DNA of 64,000 nt from Chloroflexota bacterium (GCA_026004015.1 BPIH01000002.1:141418-205417), one strand, 5' to 3'. Numbered from the stretch's first letter, positions 39,795 to 49,901 are shown. Numbers and translations: made by a program. The notes: a model not told the origin generated them from the letters alone.

Positions 39795-40293
39795 CGCGGT
39801 CCCGGCCGAGCTCGGGCCGGACGGCGAGAACGACGAGCCCGAGGAGGGCGAAGCTGATCGCCGCGTCGGCGACGTTGAAGGTGTACCAGCGGAGATCGCC
39901 GATGCCGACGTCGACGAAATCGACGACGTAGCCGAGGCGGAGGCGATCGAGGAGGTTGCCGATGGCCCCGCCGAGGAGGAGGCCGAGGGTGACGGTCAGG
40001 AGGCGGCTCGGGACGGCCCGGGCGTGGTAGGCGACGATGAGGGCGATGACGCCGATGGACACGACGGCGAGGATCTCGGCGTGGCCGCCGAAGAGGCCGA
40101 AGAGGCCGCCCGTGTTCCGGCCGTGGACGAGCCGGAGCCAGTCGCCGAGGACGGCGACCGATTCCCCGGGGGCGAGGCGACCGACGAGCCAGCCCTTCGT
40201 CAGCTGATCGGCGGCGACGATGAGGGCAGCCAGGCCGAGGAAGAGCGGCCAGCGCGGCCCGGACCGAGCCTCGATGGCCGGCACCTCAACCAT
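39787..40293 (-). CDS. lspA: Lipoprotein signal peptidase
   Basis: Aspartyl membrane protease that cleaves prolipoproteins. Four hydrophobic helices are visible; the motifs DQLTKGWLV, GRNTGGLFGLFGG, GGAIGNLLDRLRLGYVVDFV (first catalytic Asp) and FNVADAAISFALLGLVVLA (second) are intact. It is 168 aa. It overlaps ileS by eight bases, the classic ileS-lspA coupling. Confidence 0.96.
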   Translation of the reverse strand: MVEVPAIEARSGPRWPLFLGLAALIVAADQLTKGWLVGRLAPGESVAVLGDWLRLVHGRNTGGLFGLFGGHAEILAVVSIGVIALIVAYHARAVPSRLLTVTLGLLLGGAIGNLLDRLRLGYVVDFVDVGIGDLRWYTFNVADAAISFALLGLVVLAVRPELGRDRGA

Positions 40294-43200
40294 CGGCCCG
40301 CCGGAGGGCGACGACGACCTCGCCGCCGCTCAACTCGACGGTGCTCGTCGGAACCCCGTCCGGCGGCGGGCTACCGGCCCACCGAACGGCGAGGGTCTCC
40401 TCGGCGAGGTCCGGCAGGAACGGTTCGAGGGCCGGCGGGAGGGGGTGGAGCCAGAGCTCGATGGGGTCGTCGAACTCGAGCTCGGCCGCCCGTCGGAGGT
40501 CGAAGATCGACCGTGCCAGCTCGCGAGAGTCGCCCTCGAGGCGGAGCTCCGGGCTCAGCTCGGTGTCGATGGCGACGACGATGCCGTCGTCGTGGGCGAC
40601 GGCCCGGCCGGGCCTCGGCGTGGCCACGATCTCAACCTCGTCAGGGGCGAGGGTCACCCCGGCCAGCTCGACCGAGCCGTCGGGGGCGATGGTGAAGCGG
40701 CCCTCCTTCGCCGCCGCCAGGATCTCGGGCACCCGCCGCCCGAGGCGTGGTCCGATCTTCGGGAGGAGCGGCCGGACGCGCCGCTCGACGAGGTCGTGCT
40801 CGTCAGCGATCCGCTCGATGGCCTTGACGTTCACCTCGTCCCGCACGATCTCGAGGAGCTCGTCGAGGTAGGGCACCTCGCGCTCGGGGAGGGCGAGCCA
40901 GAGGCGGGCGAGGGGCTGGCGGACCCGGATCCCGGCGCTGCCCCGGAGGGTCCGGGCGAGATCGACGACCCGCCGGGCGAGGGTCATGGCCGCCTCGAGG
41001 CCGTCGTCCCGGTAGCCGGCGACCTCGGCCGTCGGCCAGCGGGTCAGGTGGACGCTGTCCGGCCGGCTGGGGTCGACGGCGACGACGAGGTTCTGGTACA
41101 TCGCCTCCGAAAGGAAGGGGAGCATCGGCGCGATGACCCGAGCCGCCACGACGAGGACCTCGTGGAGGGTGGCGAAGGCGGCGTTCCGGCTCCGCGCGTC
41201 CGCCCGCCGCCGCATCCGATCCCGGCTCAGGCGGAGGTACCAGGTCGAGAGCTCGTCGACGAACTCCGCCACGGCTCCGGCGGCCCGCATGGCGTCGTAG
41301 TCCCGAAGCCGATCCTCGGCCGTGGCCGCCAGCCAGGCTGCCCGGGACAGGATCCAGCGGTCGAGGAGCGGGCGCTCGGCCACCGGAGGACCTCCTTCGG
41401 CGGGGGTCCAGCCGGCGAGGCGGGCGTAGGTGACGAAGAAGGCGTAGACGTTCCAGAGGATGAGGAGCTCCCGGCGAGCCTCGTCGGCGGCGTTCCAGCC
41501 GAAGAGGATGTTTTCCTCGGGCCGCTGCTTGACGAAGAGCCAGCGCATGACGTCGACGCCCATCCGCTCGGCGGCCTCGTCGAACTCGATGGCGTTGCCC
41601 CAGCTCTTGTGCATCGGCCGACCGTCCTCGCCGAGGAGGGTCGCGTAGCCGAAGATCGTCTTGAAGGGCGGCTCCCGGCGGAGAACGGTCCCCATCGCCA
41701 GGAGGGCGTAGAACCAGTTCCGGAACTGGCCCGGGAAGCTCTCGGTGATGAAATCGGCCGGATACCAGCTCCGCCAGTACTCGGGGTCGACCCGGTAGTG
41801 GAGGGTCGAGAAGGGGACGATCCCGGCGTCGAGCCACGGGTTGCCGACGTCGGGGATCCGACTGACGGGCCGGCCGCAACCCGGGCAGGCGATCTTCACG
41901 GCGTCGACCCACGGCCGATGGGGCGTGTGGCCCTCGAAGACCTCCCAGCCCTCGACGGCCCGCTCCCGGAGCTCGTCCCGCCCGCCGATGACCTCGAAGG
42001 TTCCGCACGCCGGGCAGTCGTAGATGGGCAGGGCGAGGCCCCAGTACCGCTTCTTGCTGATCATCCAGTCCTGCATGTTCCGGAGCCAGTCGAGCTCCCG
42101 CTCGTAGCCGAAGCCCGGGATCCAGCGGATCTGGTCGACGACCTCCATGATCTGGTAGCGGAGCGACGCGTCGACCTGCTCCCGAGTCAGCGTCTCGCGG
42201 GGCTGGTCGTAGACCGGACCCATGCTGATGTACCACTCGTCGACGAGCCGGAAGACGAGCGGCGTCCCGCAGCGCCAGCAGTGCGGGTAGCGGTGCCGGT
42301 AAGCCTCGAGGCGGTAGAAGCGGCCCGTCTCCCGGAGGCGCTCGACGATCGGCTCGGTCACCTCCCGGACGTCGCGCCCGCTGAAGGCGCCGAAGCCCTC
42401 GACGAAGACCCCGAACTCGTCCAGGGGGGCGATCATCGGCAGGCCGAGGGCCTTGCCGAGGGCGTAGTCCTCGGCGCCGCAGCCGGGGGCGACGTGGACG
42501 ATCCCCGTCCCCTCGTCCTCGCCGACCTCGTCCCAGGCGACGACCCGGTGCTCGTAGCGCTCCCCTCCCCCGTTCCCGGCGAAGGCCGCCTCGACGGCCG
42601 GCAGGTCGTCGAAGGGGCCGGCATACCGCCAACCGACGAGCTCGGCGCCCGGCCGCTCCTCGAGGACCTCGTACCCATCGACGAGGGCCCGCTCCAGGGT
42701 CCCCCGGGCGAGCCAGAGGCGCCGCTCGCCCTCCCGGACGAGGACGTACGGGAGGTCCGGGTGGACGGCCGCGGCGACGTTCGCCGTCAGCGTCCAGGGC
42801 GTCGTCGTCCAGACGAGGAGGGCCTCGCCCGGCCGATCGAGGAGAGGGAGGAGGATCGTCAGACCCGGATCCTCCCGCTCCTGGTAGCCCTCGTTCATCT
42901 CCATCTGGCTGATGCCGGTTCCGCAGCGGGGGCACCAGGGCATCGTGTCGTGGCCCTTGTAGAGCCAGCCCTTGCGGTGGCATTCCTTGAGGAACCACCA
43001 GATGAGGTCGTTGTTCTCGTTGCTGAAGGTGAAGTAGCTGCCGCCGAGTTCCGGCATCCCGAGCCGGCCGACGATCATCTCGACGGTGTCGGTGACCGGA
43101 CCCTGGGGCCCCACGACGGTGATGACCCGCGACGGGTCCTCGGCGAGGAGGTCCCGGAGGCGGCGGAGCTCGTCGGGGTCGTTCCAGTCCATCCAGTAGC

Positions 43201-43615
43201 CGAGCCGGATGCTCTGCTCCGTCTGGCGGGCGGCGTAGGTCAGGACCCGCTGCTTGCAGAGCGAGACGAACTCGGCGATCCCGAAGGCCTCGATGTCGCG
43301 CTTCGAGGTGAAGCCGAGCTCCCGCTCGACGTTCACCTCGACCCAGAGGCCCTGGCAGTCGAAGCCGTTCTGCCACCGCTCGGCGTGGCCGAGCATCGCC
43401 CGGAAGCGCTGGAAGAGGTCTTTGTACGTCCGGCCCCAGGCGTGGTGGACGCCCATCGGGTTGTTGGCGGTGATCGGTCCGTCGAGGAAGCTCCAGCGGG
43501 GCCCGTCGGCGTTCTGCTGCCGAAGGCGCTCGAAGGTCTTGCGGTCCCGCCAGAGGGCGAGGATCTCGTGCTCCTGGCCGATGAAATCGGGCCTGCTCGA
43601 TACGGGTCGAAACAC
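40286..43615 (-). CDS. ileS: Isoleucyl-tRNA synthetase
   Basis: Class I aminoacyl-tRNA synthetase of 1109 aa charging tRNA-Ile. Features include GPITANNPMGVHHAWGRTYK in place of a standard HIGH motif, the editing domain (LLVWTTTPWTLTANVAAAVH), DIRRW-type core segments and RPMHKSWGNAIEF where KMSKS would be. The C-terminal anticodon-binding part runs to WLHPLPPALEPFLPDL. The altered signatures match a known IleRS clade seen in Chloroflexota and others, so it should be active. Starts at 43615, divergent from the LCP gene. No T-box leader is visible upstream. Confidence 0.95.
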   Translation of the reverse strand: MFRPVSSRPDFIGQEHEILALWRDRKTFERLRQQNADGPRWSFLDGPITANNPMGVHHAWGRTYKDLFQRFRAMLGHAERWQNGFDCQGLWVEVNVERELGFTSKRDIEAFGIAEFVSLCKQRVLTYAARQTEQSIRLGYWMDWNDPDELRRLRDLLAEDPSRVITVVGPQGPVTDTVEMIVGRLGMPELGGSYFTFSNENNDLIWWFLKECHRKGWLYKGHDTMPWCPRCGTGISQMEMNEGYQEREDPGLTILLPLLDRPGEALLVWTTTPWTLTANVAAAVHPDLPYVLVREGERRLWLARGTLERALVDGYEVLEERPGAELVGWRYAGPFDDLPAVEAAFAGNGGGERYEHRVVAWDEVGEDEGTGIVHVAPGCGAEDYALGKALGLPMIAPLDEFGVFVEGFGAFSGRDVREVTEPIVERLRETGRFYRLEAYRHRYPHCWRCGTPLVFRLVDEWYISMGPVYDQPRETLTREQVDASLRYQIMEVVDQIRWIPGFGYERELDWLRNMQDWMISKKRYWGLALPIYDCPACGTFEVIGGRDELRERAVEGWEVFEGHTPHRPWVDAVKIACPGCGRPVSRIPDVGNPWLDAGIVPFSTLHYRVDPEYWRSWYPADFITESFPGQFRNWFYALLAMGTVLRREPPFKTIFGYATLLGEDGRPMHKSWGNAIEFDEAAERMGVDVMRWLFVKQRPEENILFGWNAADEARRELLILWNVYAFFVTYARLAGWTPAEGGPPVAERPLLDRWILSRAAWLAATAEDRLRDYDAMRAAGAVAEFVDELSTWYLRLSRDRMRRRADARSRNAAFATLHEVLVVAARVIAPMLPFLSEAMYQNLVVAVDPSRPDSVHLTRWPTAEVAGYRDDGLEAAMTLARRVVDLARTLRGSAGIRVRQPLARLWLALPEREVPYLDELLEIVRDEVNVKAIERIADEHDLVERRVRPLLPKIGPRLGRRVPEILAAAKEGRFTIAPDGSVELAGVTLAPDEVEIVATPRPGRAVAHDDGIVVAIDTELSPELRLEGDSRELARSIFDLRRAAELEFDDPIELWLHPLPPALEPFLPDLAEETLAVRWAGSPPPDGVPTSTVELSGGEVVVALRRADG

Positions 43616-43725
43616 GGCTTCCTTTCGAACGCGGACGGATGAGCGGCCGCCCGACCGGACGGCGCCCGCCGGCGTTGGATGCCGCCCGACGCGGTCTCCC
43701 GTCGGGCTCGATCGCCGGCAGCCAG

Positions 43726-43731
43726 TATCCT
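43726..43731 (+). promoter_or_regulatory. Candidate -10 box of the LCP gene (leaderless)
   Basis: TATCCT followed by seven bases and then the ATG at 43739. Transcription would start at the initiation codon. No clear -35. Confidence 0.5.
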
Positions 43732-43738
43732 ACCCGCG

Positions 43739-45531
43739 ATGCACGACCCAGCGTCGCCTCGTCGGGGAGCCCGCTCGGCCTTCGCCGCGGCCGTCCTCTC
43801 CCTCCTCTTCCCGGGCCTCGGCCACCTCTACGCCGGGGCACCAGCCCGCGCCCTCGGCTTCGCGGCCCCGCCCCTCCTCGCCCTCGCCCTCCTGGCCGGG
43901 CTCGTCCTCCGCCTCGACCGACTCGCCCTCCTCGGCTTCCTCTTCCAGCCGGCCGTCCTGTCGGCGATCTTCGTCGCCAACGTCGCTGTCCTCGTCTACC
44001 GGGCCGTCGCCGCCGTCGACGCCTGGCGGGTCGCCACGTACCTCAACGCTGCCCGGCTGGCGGGCGGCGGCCGCTACGGGCCGCCGCGCCTCCGGGTCGG
44101 GGCGGCCTCCACGGCCGGCCTCCTGGCGACCCTCGTCGTCATGACCGGCTTCCACGTCGCCGTCGCCCGCTACGACCTCCAGGCGATGGAGCTCGTGAAC
44201 TGCATCTTCGACGAGACCGGGGCGGCCGCCTGCGAGGAGCCCGAGCCGTCGCCCTCGCCCGGCACCACAGCCCCCACCGCGAGCCCGGCGACGCCGTCCC
44301 CGAGCCCCATCGGCTCCCCCCTTCCCTCGGCGACGCCCTCCCGCCCTGGGACGGCAAGGAGCGCCTGAACATCCTCCTCATCGGCTCCGACGAACAGGGC
44401 GGCGGCCACAACACCGACACCCTCATCGTCGTCTCCATCGACCCGCCGAGCGGCCAGGTCGCCCTCTTCAGCCTGCCCCGGGACACCGTCGACGTCCCCG
44501 TCCCGGCCGGTCCGGCCCGGGCCGTCTGGGGGAGCGTCTACCGCTCGAAGATCAACGCCTGGTTCGTCAACAACCGGCACCGAGCCGACCTCTGGCCGGG
44601 CACCGACCGAACCCGCGGCTACAACGCCCTCAAGGCGATCCTCGGCGAGCTCTACGGCCTCGACATCCGCTGGTACGTCGAGGTCAACTTCGACGGCTTC
44701 GAGCGAGTCGTCGACGCCCTCGGCGGGGTGACGATCAACGTCCAGCTGCCCGTCGTCGACGACCGCTACCCGGGCCCGGACGGGCGGCTCCGGCGGGTCT
44801 ACATCCCGGCCGGCGTCCAGCACATGACCGGCGCCGAGGCCCTCATCTACGCCCGCTCCCGGCACGGCTCGTCGGATTTCGACCGCGGCCAGCGACAGCA
44901 GCGGGTCCTCCTCTCCCTCCGCCAGCAGACGGACATCGGCACCGTTCTGCCCCGCCTCGACGAGCTCGTCGACGCCCTGAAGTCGGCCGTCCGGACGGAC
45001 ATCCCGGTCGGCGAGATCCCGAAGCTCCTCTCCCTGGCCGACCGGATCGAGACGCGCTCGATCCGCTCGTACGTCTTCGCGCCGCCCTTCTTCGCCCGTG
45101 AGATCCTTTCCGGCGACCCGCGGGGCTACGTCATCATCCCGAACGTGAACCGCATCCGGGCCGCCGTCCGGGACGCCTTCCGGGCCGATCCGGCCGCCGA
45201 GGCTCGCCGGGAGGCGCTGGCCGAGGAAGGGGCGACGGTCTGGGTCCTCAACGGCTCCGGGGTGGCCGGCCAGGCGAGCGACCTGGCCCGGTACCTCGAG
45301 TCCTGGGGCCTGGCCGCCTCCGCCCCGAACCAGCGGCCGGAGAGCCGCCCGAGCCGGACCCGCCTCGTCGCCTACAACGGCGCCGAGACCCGCTTCCCGA
45401 CGACGGCCGCCTTCCTCGCCGAGGTCCTCGGCGTCGAGGCGACCCCGGTCGACGACCCGACGGCCCGGGCCGACTTCGTCGTCGTCACCGCCCGCACGAC
45501 ACCGGCCCTCACCCCGCCGCCGGCGCCGTAG
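43739..45531 (+). CDS. LytR-CpsA-Psr (LCP) family protein, frameshifted
   Basis: LCP enzymes transfer lipid-linked glycans onto peptidoglycan. The N-terminal third has several hydrophobic helices (FAAAVLSLLFPGLGHLYAG and others) and a Pro/Ser/Thr-rich linker. The frame then shifts by one base at a C6 run near 44316 and continues as the LCP domain: LNILLIGSDEQGGG, NTDTLIVVSIDPPS, SLPRDTVDVPVP, YIPAGVQHMTGAEALIYARSR. A LytR C-terminal domain follows (ATVWVLNGSGVAGQASDLA). Corrected length about 598 aa. The extra N-terminal multi-helix membrane part is unusual for LCP proteins. Divergent from ileS. Confidence 0.88.
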
Positions 45532-45629
45532 CCCGCGTCGGCGCCGAGGACCCCGGGCCGGCGACCCGGATCCGCGGCCCGGATCTGCGACCCCGGCCGC
45601 GCGGCGGGCGCTCCCTGTGGCCCCGCCGG

Positions 45630-46616
45630 TCAGTCCTTCGGGATCGGCGTCAGCCAGTGGCGGTACTCGGGCAGCCGGCCCCGGACGGCGTCGAAGTAGC
45701 GGCTCCGGATCGCCGACGAGATCGGGCCCACCTCGCCCGAGCCGACCTTCCGGTGGTCGATCTCGATGACCGGCGAGACCTGGACGCCGGTCCCGCAGAG
45801 GAAGACCTCGTCGGCGACGTAGAGCTCCGAGCGGTCGATGGTCCGGACCTCGACCGGGATCTTCTCGTCCCGGGCGAGCTCGATGATCGCCCGCCGGGTG
45901 ATGCCCTCGAGGATGTCGTCGGAGACGGGCGGCGTCAGGAGGACGCCGTCGCGGACGACGAACAGGTTCGCCGCCGAGGCCTCGGAGGCGTGGCCGTCGG
46001 GGGTCAGGACGAGGGCCTCGTCGAAGCCGTTCAGCTCGGCCTCGGACTTCTGGAAGGCCATGTTCACGTAGCCGCCGACGATCTTGCCCCGGGCCGGGAG
46101 GGCCTCGTCGGCGTTCCGCCGCCACGACGAGGTCATGAGCCGGACCCCGTGCTCGGTGTCGATGTAGTTCCCGAAGGGGAGGGTGAGGATGTAGAGCTGA
46201 TGCTCGAGGTGGTGGAGCCGGACGCCGATGGCCCGAGTCGACTTGTAGAAGGAGGGCCGGATGTAGACGTCCTCCCGGAAGTGGTTCCGGCGGACGGTCT
46301 CGACGACGAGGCCCACGAGCTCGTCGACGGACGGGATCGGCTCCATGAGCATGATCCGACACGAGCGCCGGATCCGCTCGATGTGCTCCCGGACGAAGAG
46401 GCCGTAGAGCTGCTCGTGCTCGGCGTTCCAGTAGGCGCGGATCCCCTCGAAGACGGCCGTGCCGTACATGAAGGCGTGGGTCATGATGCTGACCCGGGCG
46501 TCGCGGAGGGGGACGAACTCGCCCTCGAAGTAGCAGATGAGACTGTCCAGATCGGCCGGGGCGCCGGCGGGGCGGGTCGCCGGGGCGGAGGTCGCGGACG
46601 GCTTCTCGGTGAGCAT
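45630..46616 (-). CDS. ilvE: Branched-chain amino acid aminotransferase
   Basis: Class IV PLP-dependent aminotransferase for the last step of Ile, Leu and Val synthesis. FMYGTAVFEGIRAYW, RPSFYKSTRAIGV, the lysine-bearing ARGKIVGGYVNMAFQKSEAE segment and SEASAANLFVVRDG are typical. I chose the ATG at 46616, which has CAGGAG nine bases upstream (328 aa); an in-frame TTG at 46661 overlaps the promoter and is unlikely. It stands as a single gene, convergent with the LCP gene. Confidence 0.93.
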   Translation of the reverse strand: MLTEKPSATSAPATRPAGAPADLDSLICYFEGEFVPLRDARVSIMTHAFMYGTAVFEGIRAYWNAEHEQLYGLFVREHIERIRRSCRIMLMEPIPSVDELVGLVVETVRRNHFREDVYIRPSFYKSTRAIGVRLHHLEHQLYILTLPFGNYIDTEHGVRLMTSSWRRNADEALPARGKIVGGYVNMAFQKSEAELNGFDEALVLTPDGHASEASAANLFVVRDGVLLTPPVSDDILEGITRRAIIELARDEKIPVEVRTIDRSELYVADEVFLCGTGVQVSPVIEIDHRKVGSGEVGPISSAIRSRYFDAVRGRLPEYRHWLTPIPKD

Positions 46617-46660
46617 GCTCGGCGACTCCTGCGCTGCGAGATCGGTGGAAGGCTGCCCCA

Positions 46661-46666
46661 AGGATA
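46661..46666 (-). promoter_or_regulatory. Candidate -10 box of ilvE
   Basis: Minus-strand TATCCT 45 bases before the ilvE ATG, the same hexamer as upstream of the LCP and CpaE genes. No clear -35. Confidence 0.42.
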
Positions 46667-46727
46667 CCAGCGCCGTCGAGGGCCGACCGCGCCGGCGATC
46701 GCGCCGCGGTCTCCCGTGTTCGGCGAT

Positions 46728-47789
46728 TCAGCCGCCGCCGAGGACGGCGACGACGATGGCGAGGTAGGCCGCGTAGACGAGGCCGCCGAGGAGGAGCCGC
46801 CGGCCGTGGAGGTGGGCCCGGCGGAAGGCGCCGAAGATGAGCCAGCTCGAGAGGAAGGCCATCCCGGCCGAGGCGAAGGCAAGACCCGACTCCTCGCTCA
46901 GGGCCCAGGTCGAGGAGGCGAAGACGATGGCGATGACCGTCGGGATCGTGGCCTGGAAGACCATGGCGCCGGTGATGTTCCCGAGGGCGAGGGTGTCCTT
47001 GCCGGCCCGGATCCAGAGGACGCTGTTGAACTTCTCCGGTAGCTCGGTGGCGACGGGCGCCACGACGAGGGCGAGGATCGCCTCGGGAACGGCGACGGCC
47101 CGGGCGATCCCCTCGACGGCGTCGACGAAGAGGACGGCGCCCCCGACGATGCAGCCGATCGCCACCGCGACCTGGAGGGTCACGATCCGGAGCCGCGGCA
47201 CCCGGGGGTTCCGGCGGTGGCCTCGCCGGTCGAGACGGTGGAGCCGGAGGGGTGCCAGCGCCTCGCCCTCGATCCGCTCCTCGGCCTCGAGGTGCTCCTT
47301 GACGTACCAGCCGTAGATGCCGAGGAGGAGGGCGGCCACGACGAGGCGGACCGGGAAGAGCTCGCTCGGGATGAGGGCAGAGCCGATGGCGACGGCGTAG
47401 GCGACGGCAAAGACCCGGAGGTCGTGGCCGAGGACGTCCCGGGCGACGGTCATCCGATCCCCGGTCGGGCGCTTGCGGCCGACGAGGACCACGGCCAGGC
47501 CGGTCACGAACATCGCCAGGGTTGCCAGCATGAAGGGAGCGCCGAGGACGGCCCCGACCCCGATCTCGTCGGCCGCCGCGCTACCCCCGAAGAGGATGGC
47601 CACCGTCGGGATCATCGTCTCGGGGAGGGCCGTCCCGACGGCGGCCAGGACGGAGCCGACCGCCCCCTCGGCCAGGTCGAGCTTGTGGCCGAACCACTCG
47701 ATCCCGTTCGTGAAGAGCTCGGCCCCGACGAGGATGACGACGAGGGCGACGAAGAGGATGCCGAGGTCGAGCAGGCCGTTCGTCGTCAT
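46728..47789 (-). CDS. CaCA-type cation exchanger (sodium/calcium exchanger family)
   Basis: Membrane antiporter of 353 aa with about ten hydrophobic helices and the two inverted alpha-repeats of the CaCA superfamily: AVGTALPETMIPTVAILFGG followed by VGAVLGAPFMLATLAMF, and VVAPVATELPEKFNSVLWIR followed by LGNITGAMVFQATIPT. A charged Arg-rich loop separates the halves. Substrate (Ca, or another cation) cannot be fixed from sequence. ATG at 47789 overlaps the DUF1634 gene upstream by four bases. Confidence 0.85.
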   Translation of the reverse strand: MTTNGLLDLGILFVALVVILVGAELFTNGIEWFGHKLDLAEGAVGSVLAAVGTALPETMIPTVAILFGGSAAADEIGVGAVLGAPFMLATLAMFVTGLAVVLVGRKRPTGDRMTVARDVLGHDLRVFAVAYAVAIGSALIPSELFPVRLVVAALLLGIYGWYVKEHLEAEERIEGEALAPLRLHRLDRRGHRRNPRVPRLRIVTLQVAVAIGCIVGGAVLFVDAVEGIARAVAVPEAILALVVAPVATELPEKFNSVLWIRAGKDTLALGNITGAMVFQATIPTVIAIVFASSTWALSEESGLAFASAGMAFLSSWLIFGAFRRAHLHGRRLLLGGLVYAAYLAIVVAVLGGG

Positions 47790-48142
47790 GCTCCGAGGGC
47801 GCCCCCGAGGACGATGCTCGCCCCAATGACGACGAGCACGGCGAGGGAGATGCCGACCATCCCCCATTCCCCGCTCCGGACGTAGCCGACGAGGGAGGCG
47901 ACGACCCGTCCGGCCGGCGTCGCCATGGCCGCCAGGAGCCCGAGCCAGAGGAAGCCGCTCGGCCGGAGGGCCGCCACGTCGTCGAGGAGGCGGGTCGGGT
48001 CGAGCCCGGGATAGGTCGGGTCGAGGGGCGACTGGCCGGCCCCGAGCATGAGGACGACGCCCACGGCGAGGAGGCCGACGCTGAGGTACGTGCCCGCGCT
48101 CAGGAGCCGCCCGACCGTCCGCTCGAGGTCGCCCATCGCCAT
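47786..48142 (-). CDS. DUF1634 family membrane protein
   Basis: Small membrane protein of 118 aa with three hydrophobic helices and the segment LRPSGFLWLGLLAAMATPAG followed by RVVASLVGYVRSGEW, matching DUF1634. The family usually accompanies TauE/SafE transporters, and it does here (TauE gene 25 bases upstream). Role in transport unknown. Confidence 0.85.
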   Translation of the reverse strand: MAMGDLERTVGRLLSAGTYLSVGLLAVGVVLMLGAGQSPLDPTYPGLDPTRLLDDVAALRPSGFLWLGLLAAMATPAGRVVASLVGYVRSGEWGMVGISLAVLVVIGASIVLGGALGA

Positions 48143-48166
48143 CGCCCGGCCGCCAGCCGTGGCGCC

Positions 48167-48983
48167 CTAGAGCCCGACGACCCGGCGACCCATCTGGATC
48201 GCCGTGTAGCCGAGGACGAGGACGAAGAGGAGCCGGAGGGTCCCGAGGTCGAGCCGGTGGGCGGCCCGGGAGCCGATGGAGGCGCCGAGGAAGACGCCGA
48301 TCGCCGTCGGCCCGGCGACGAGGGGGTCGATCCCACCCCGCGCCAGGTAGACGACGGCCCCGGCGGTGGCCGTGACCCCGATCATGAGGTTGCTCGTCGC
48401 CGTCGCCACCCGGAGGGGCACGCCCATGACGAGGTGCATGACGGGGACCTTGACGAGGCCGCCGCCGACCCCGAGGAGGGCGGCCACGATCCCGGCGAAG
48501 AGGCTGCCGACGATCCCGGCCGGCAGGCGACGGACGGCATAGCCGGGACCGTTCAGGCTCGCCTGGAAGCCCGGGCTCTCGGCCGGATCCGCCCCGACCG
48601 GTTCCGTCGTCGCCGGCTCGGGCGTCCGCCGGCGGACCATCGACCAGGCCGTGTAGACGAGGAGGGCCGTGAAGAGGGCGGCGATGACTCCGCTCCTCGA
48701 CGAGGAAGGCGACGAGCCCGCCGACGAAGGCGCCGATGGCGGTGAAGAGCTCGAGGGTCATCCCGAGCCGAAGGTTCGCCACGTGGCGCTCGAGGTAGAC
48801 CGAAGCCGCCGCGCTGCTCGTCACGATGACCGAGACGAGGCTCACGCCGACCGCCTCCCGGACGGGGAGGCCGAAGCCGAGGGTGAGGAGGGGGACGATG
48901 AGGATGCCGCCCCCGAGGCCGAGGAGGGATCCGAAGAGGCCTGCCGCCACCCCGCCGGCGAGCATGGCGAGGCCGACGATCAT
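48167..48983 (-). CDS. TauE/SafE family anion permease, frameshifted
   Basis: Sulfite/organosulfonate-type exporter family, about 272 aa with eight or so membrane helices. The N-terminal half reads LFGSLLGLGGGILIVPLLTL and LPVREAVGVSLVSVIVTSSA; after a one-base insertion near 48693 the frame changes and continues through GVGGGLVKVPVMHLVMGVP, LRVATATSNLMIGVTATAGA and GASIGSRAAHRL, the second family repeat. The two halves are the internal duplication of TauE proteins. It forms an operon with DUF1634 and the CaCA gene. The substrate is not predictable. Confidence 0.83.
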
Positions 48984-49136
48984 CCGACCGGGCGGGTGCG
49001 GCCGGCGACCGCGCGTTCCAGGGGCTCGCCGAGGGCCCGAGCGGTGGCGGTGTCCGCAGCGAGGCGGGCCGCCGTTCCGTTGCGCCGGATCACCCCGGAT
49101 TCGGCGGCCCCGGCGTCCGCGTCCGCCACCTCCGCC

Positions 49137-49400
49137 TCAGGCGCGCAGGTGCTGCGGGGCGAAGGGAAGGAGGGCGACGTGGCGGGCCCGCTTCAGGGCG
49201 ACGGCGAGCTCGCGCTGGTGCTTCGCGCAGGTGCCCGTCTTGCGGCGCGGCTCGATCTTCGCCCGCTCCGAGAGGTAGCGGCGGAGCCGGTTGACCTCCT
49301 TGTAGTCGATGTGGGGGGAGCGGTCGGCGCAGAAGGCACAGACCTTCCGGCGGCGCCGATCCCGATAGTAGTCCTCACGCTTCTTCGCTTTCGAAGCCAT
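49137..49400 (-). CDS. rpsR: 30S ribosomal protein bS18
   Basis: Ribosomal protein of 87 aa: [40 protein letters not shown] and the ending [12 protein letters not shown]. The cysteine-containing N-terminus (CAFC) is the zinc-form type. It closes the rpsF-ssb-rpsR operon. Confidence 0.97.
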   Translation of the reverse strand: MASKAKKREDYYRDRRRRKVCAFCADRSPHIDYKEVNRLRRYLSERAKIEPRRKTGTCAKHQRELAVALKRARHVALLPFAPQHLRA

Positions 49401-49460
49401 CCTTCGTCGGATCTCCCTCTGGCGTCGGGCGGGCCACGGGTGTCAGCGGCCCGGATCGGG

Positions 49461-49901
49461 TTAGAACGGCAGGTCGTCGAGGTCCGAGGTCTCGTCGATG
49501 GGCTCGGCCGCCGGCGGAGCCCCGCGTTCGACCGGCCGGGCCGGTGGTGGTCCGCCCTCGGCCTCGTCCCGCGGTCGCGGATCGAGGGGCGTCACGGTGC
49601 TGGCGACGAGCTCCGTCGTCGTCCGCTTCGTGCCGTCCTGGGCTTCCCACTGGCGGGTCTGGAGGCGACCCTCGACGTAGACCTTCCGGCCCTTCCGCAG
49701 GTACTCGGCCGTTCGCTCGGCGAGCGGCCCCCAGCAGACGACCCGGAACCATTCCGTCTCTTCCTGCCAGTCGCCGTTCTGGTCCCGGTAGTTCCGGTTG
49801 ACGGCGACGGTGAACTGGGTGACCGGCTGGCCGCTCGGCGTGTAGCGCATCTCGGGATCGCGCCCGAGGTTGCCGATGATCATGGCCTTGTTGAGCGACA
49901 C
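49461..49901 (-). CDS. ssb: Single-stranded DNA-binding protein
   Basis: OB-fold SSB of 146 aa starting with VSLNKAMIIGNLGRDPEMRY at a GTG. The ends include WEAQDGTKRTTTELVA and a disordered Pro/Glu-rich linker closing with the acidic tip DLDDLPF that recruits partner proteins. Between rpsF and rpsR, the normal location. Confidence 0.96.
   Translation of the reverse strand: MSLNKAMIIGNLGRDPEMRYTPSGQPVTQFTVAVNRNYRDQNGDWQEETEWFRVVCWGPLAERTAEYLRKGRKVYVEGRLQTRQWEAQDGTKRTTTELVASTVTPLDPRPRDEAEGGPPPARPVERGAPPAAEPIDETSDLDDLPF

Noticed and set aside
43616-43738. T-box riboswitch upstream of ileS
   Set aside because: No T-box consensus or specifier stem could be found in the 123-base gap.
46617-46661. 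TTG at 46661 as the ilvE start
   Set aside because: It overlaps the predicted -10 box, and the ATG at 46616 has a proper ribosome-binding site.
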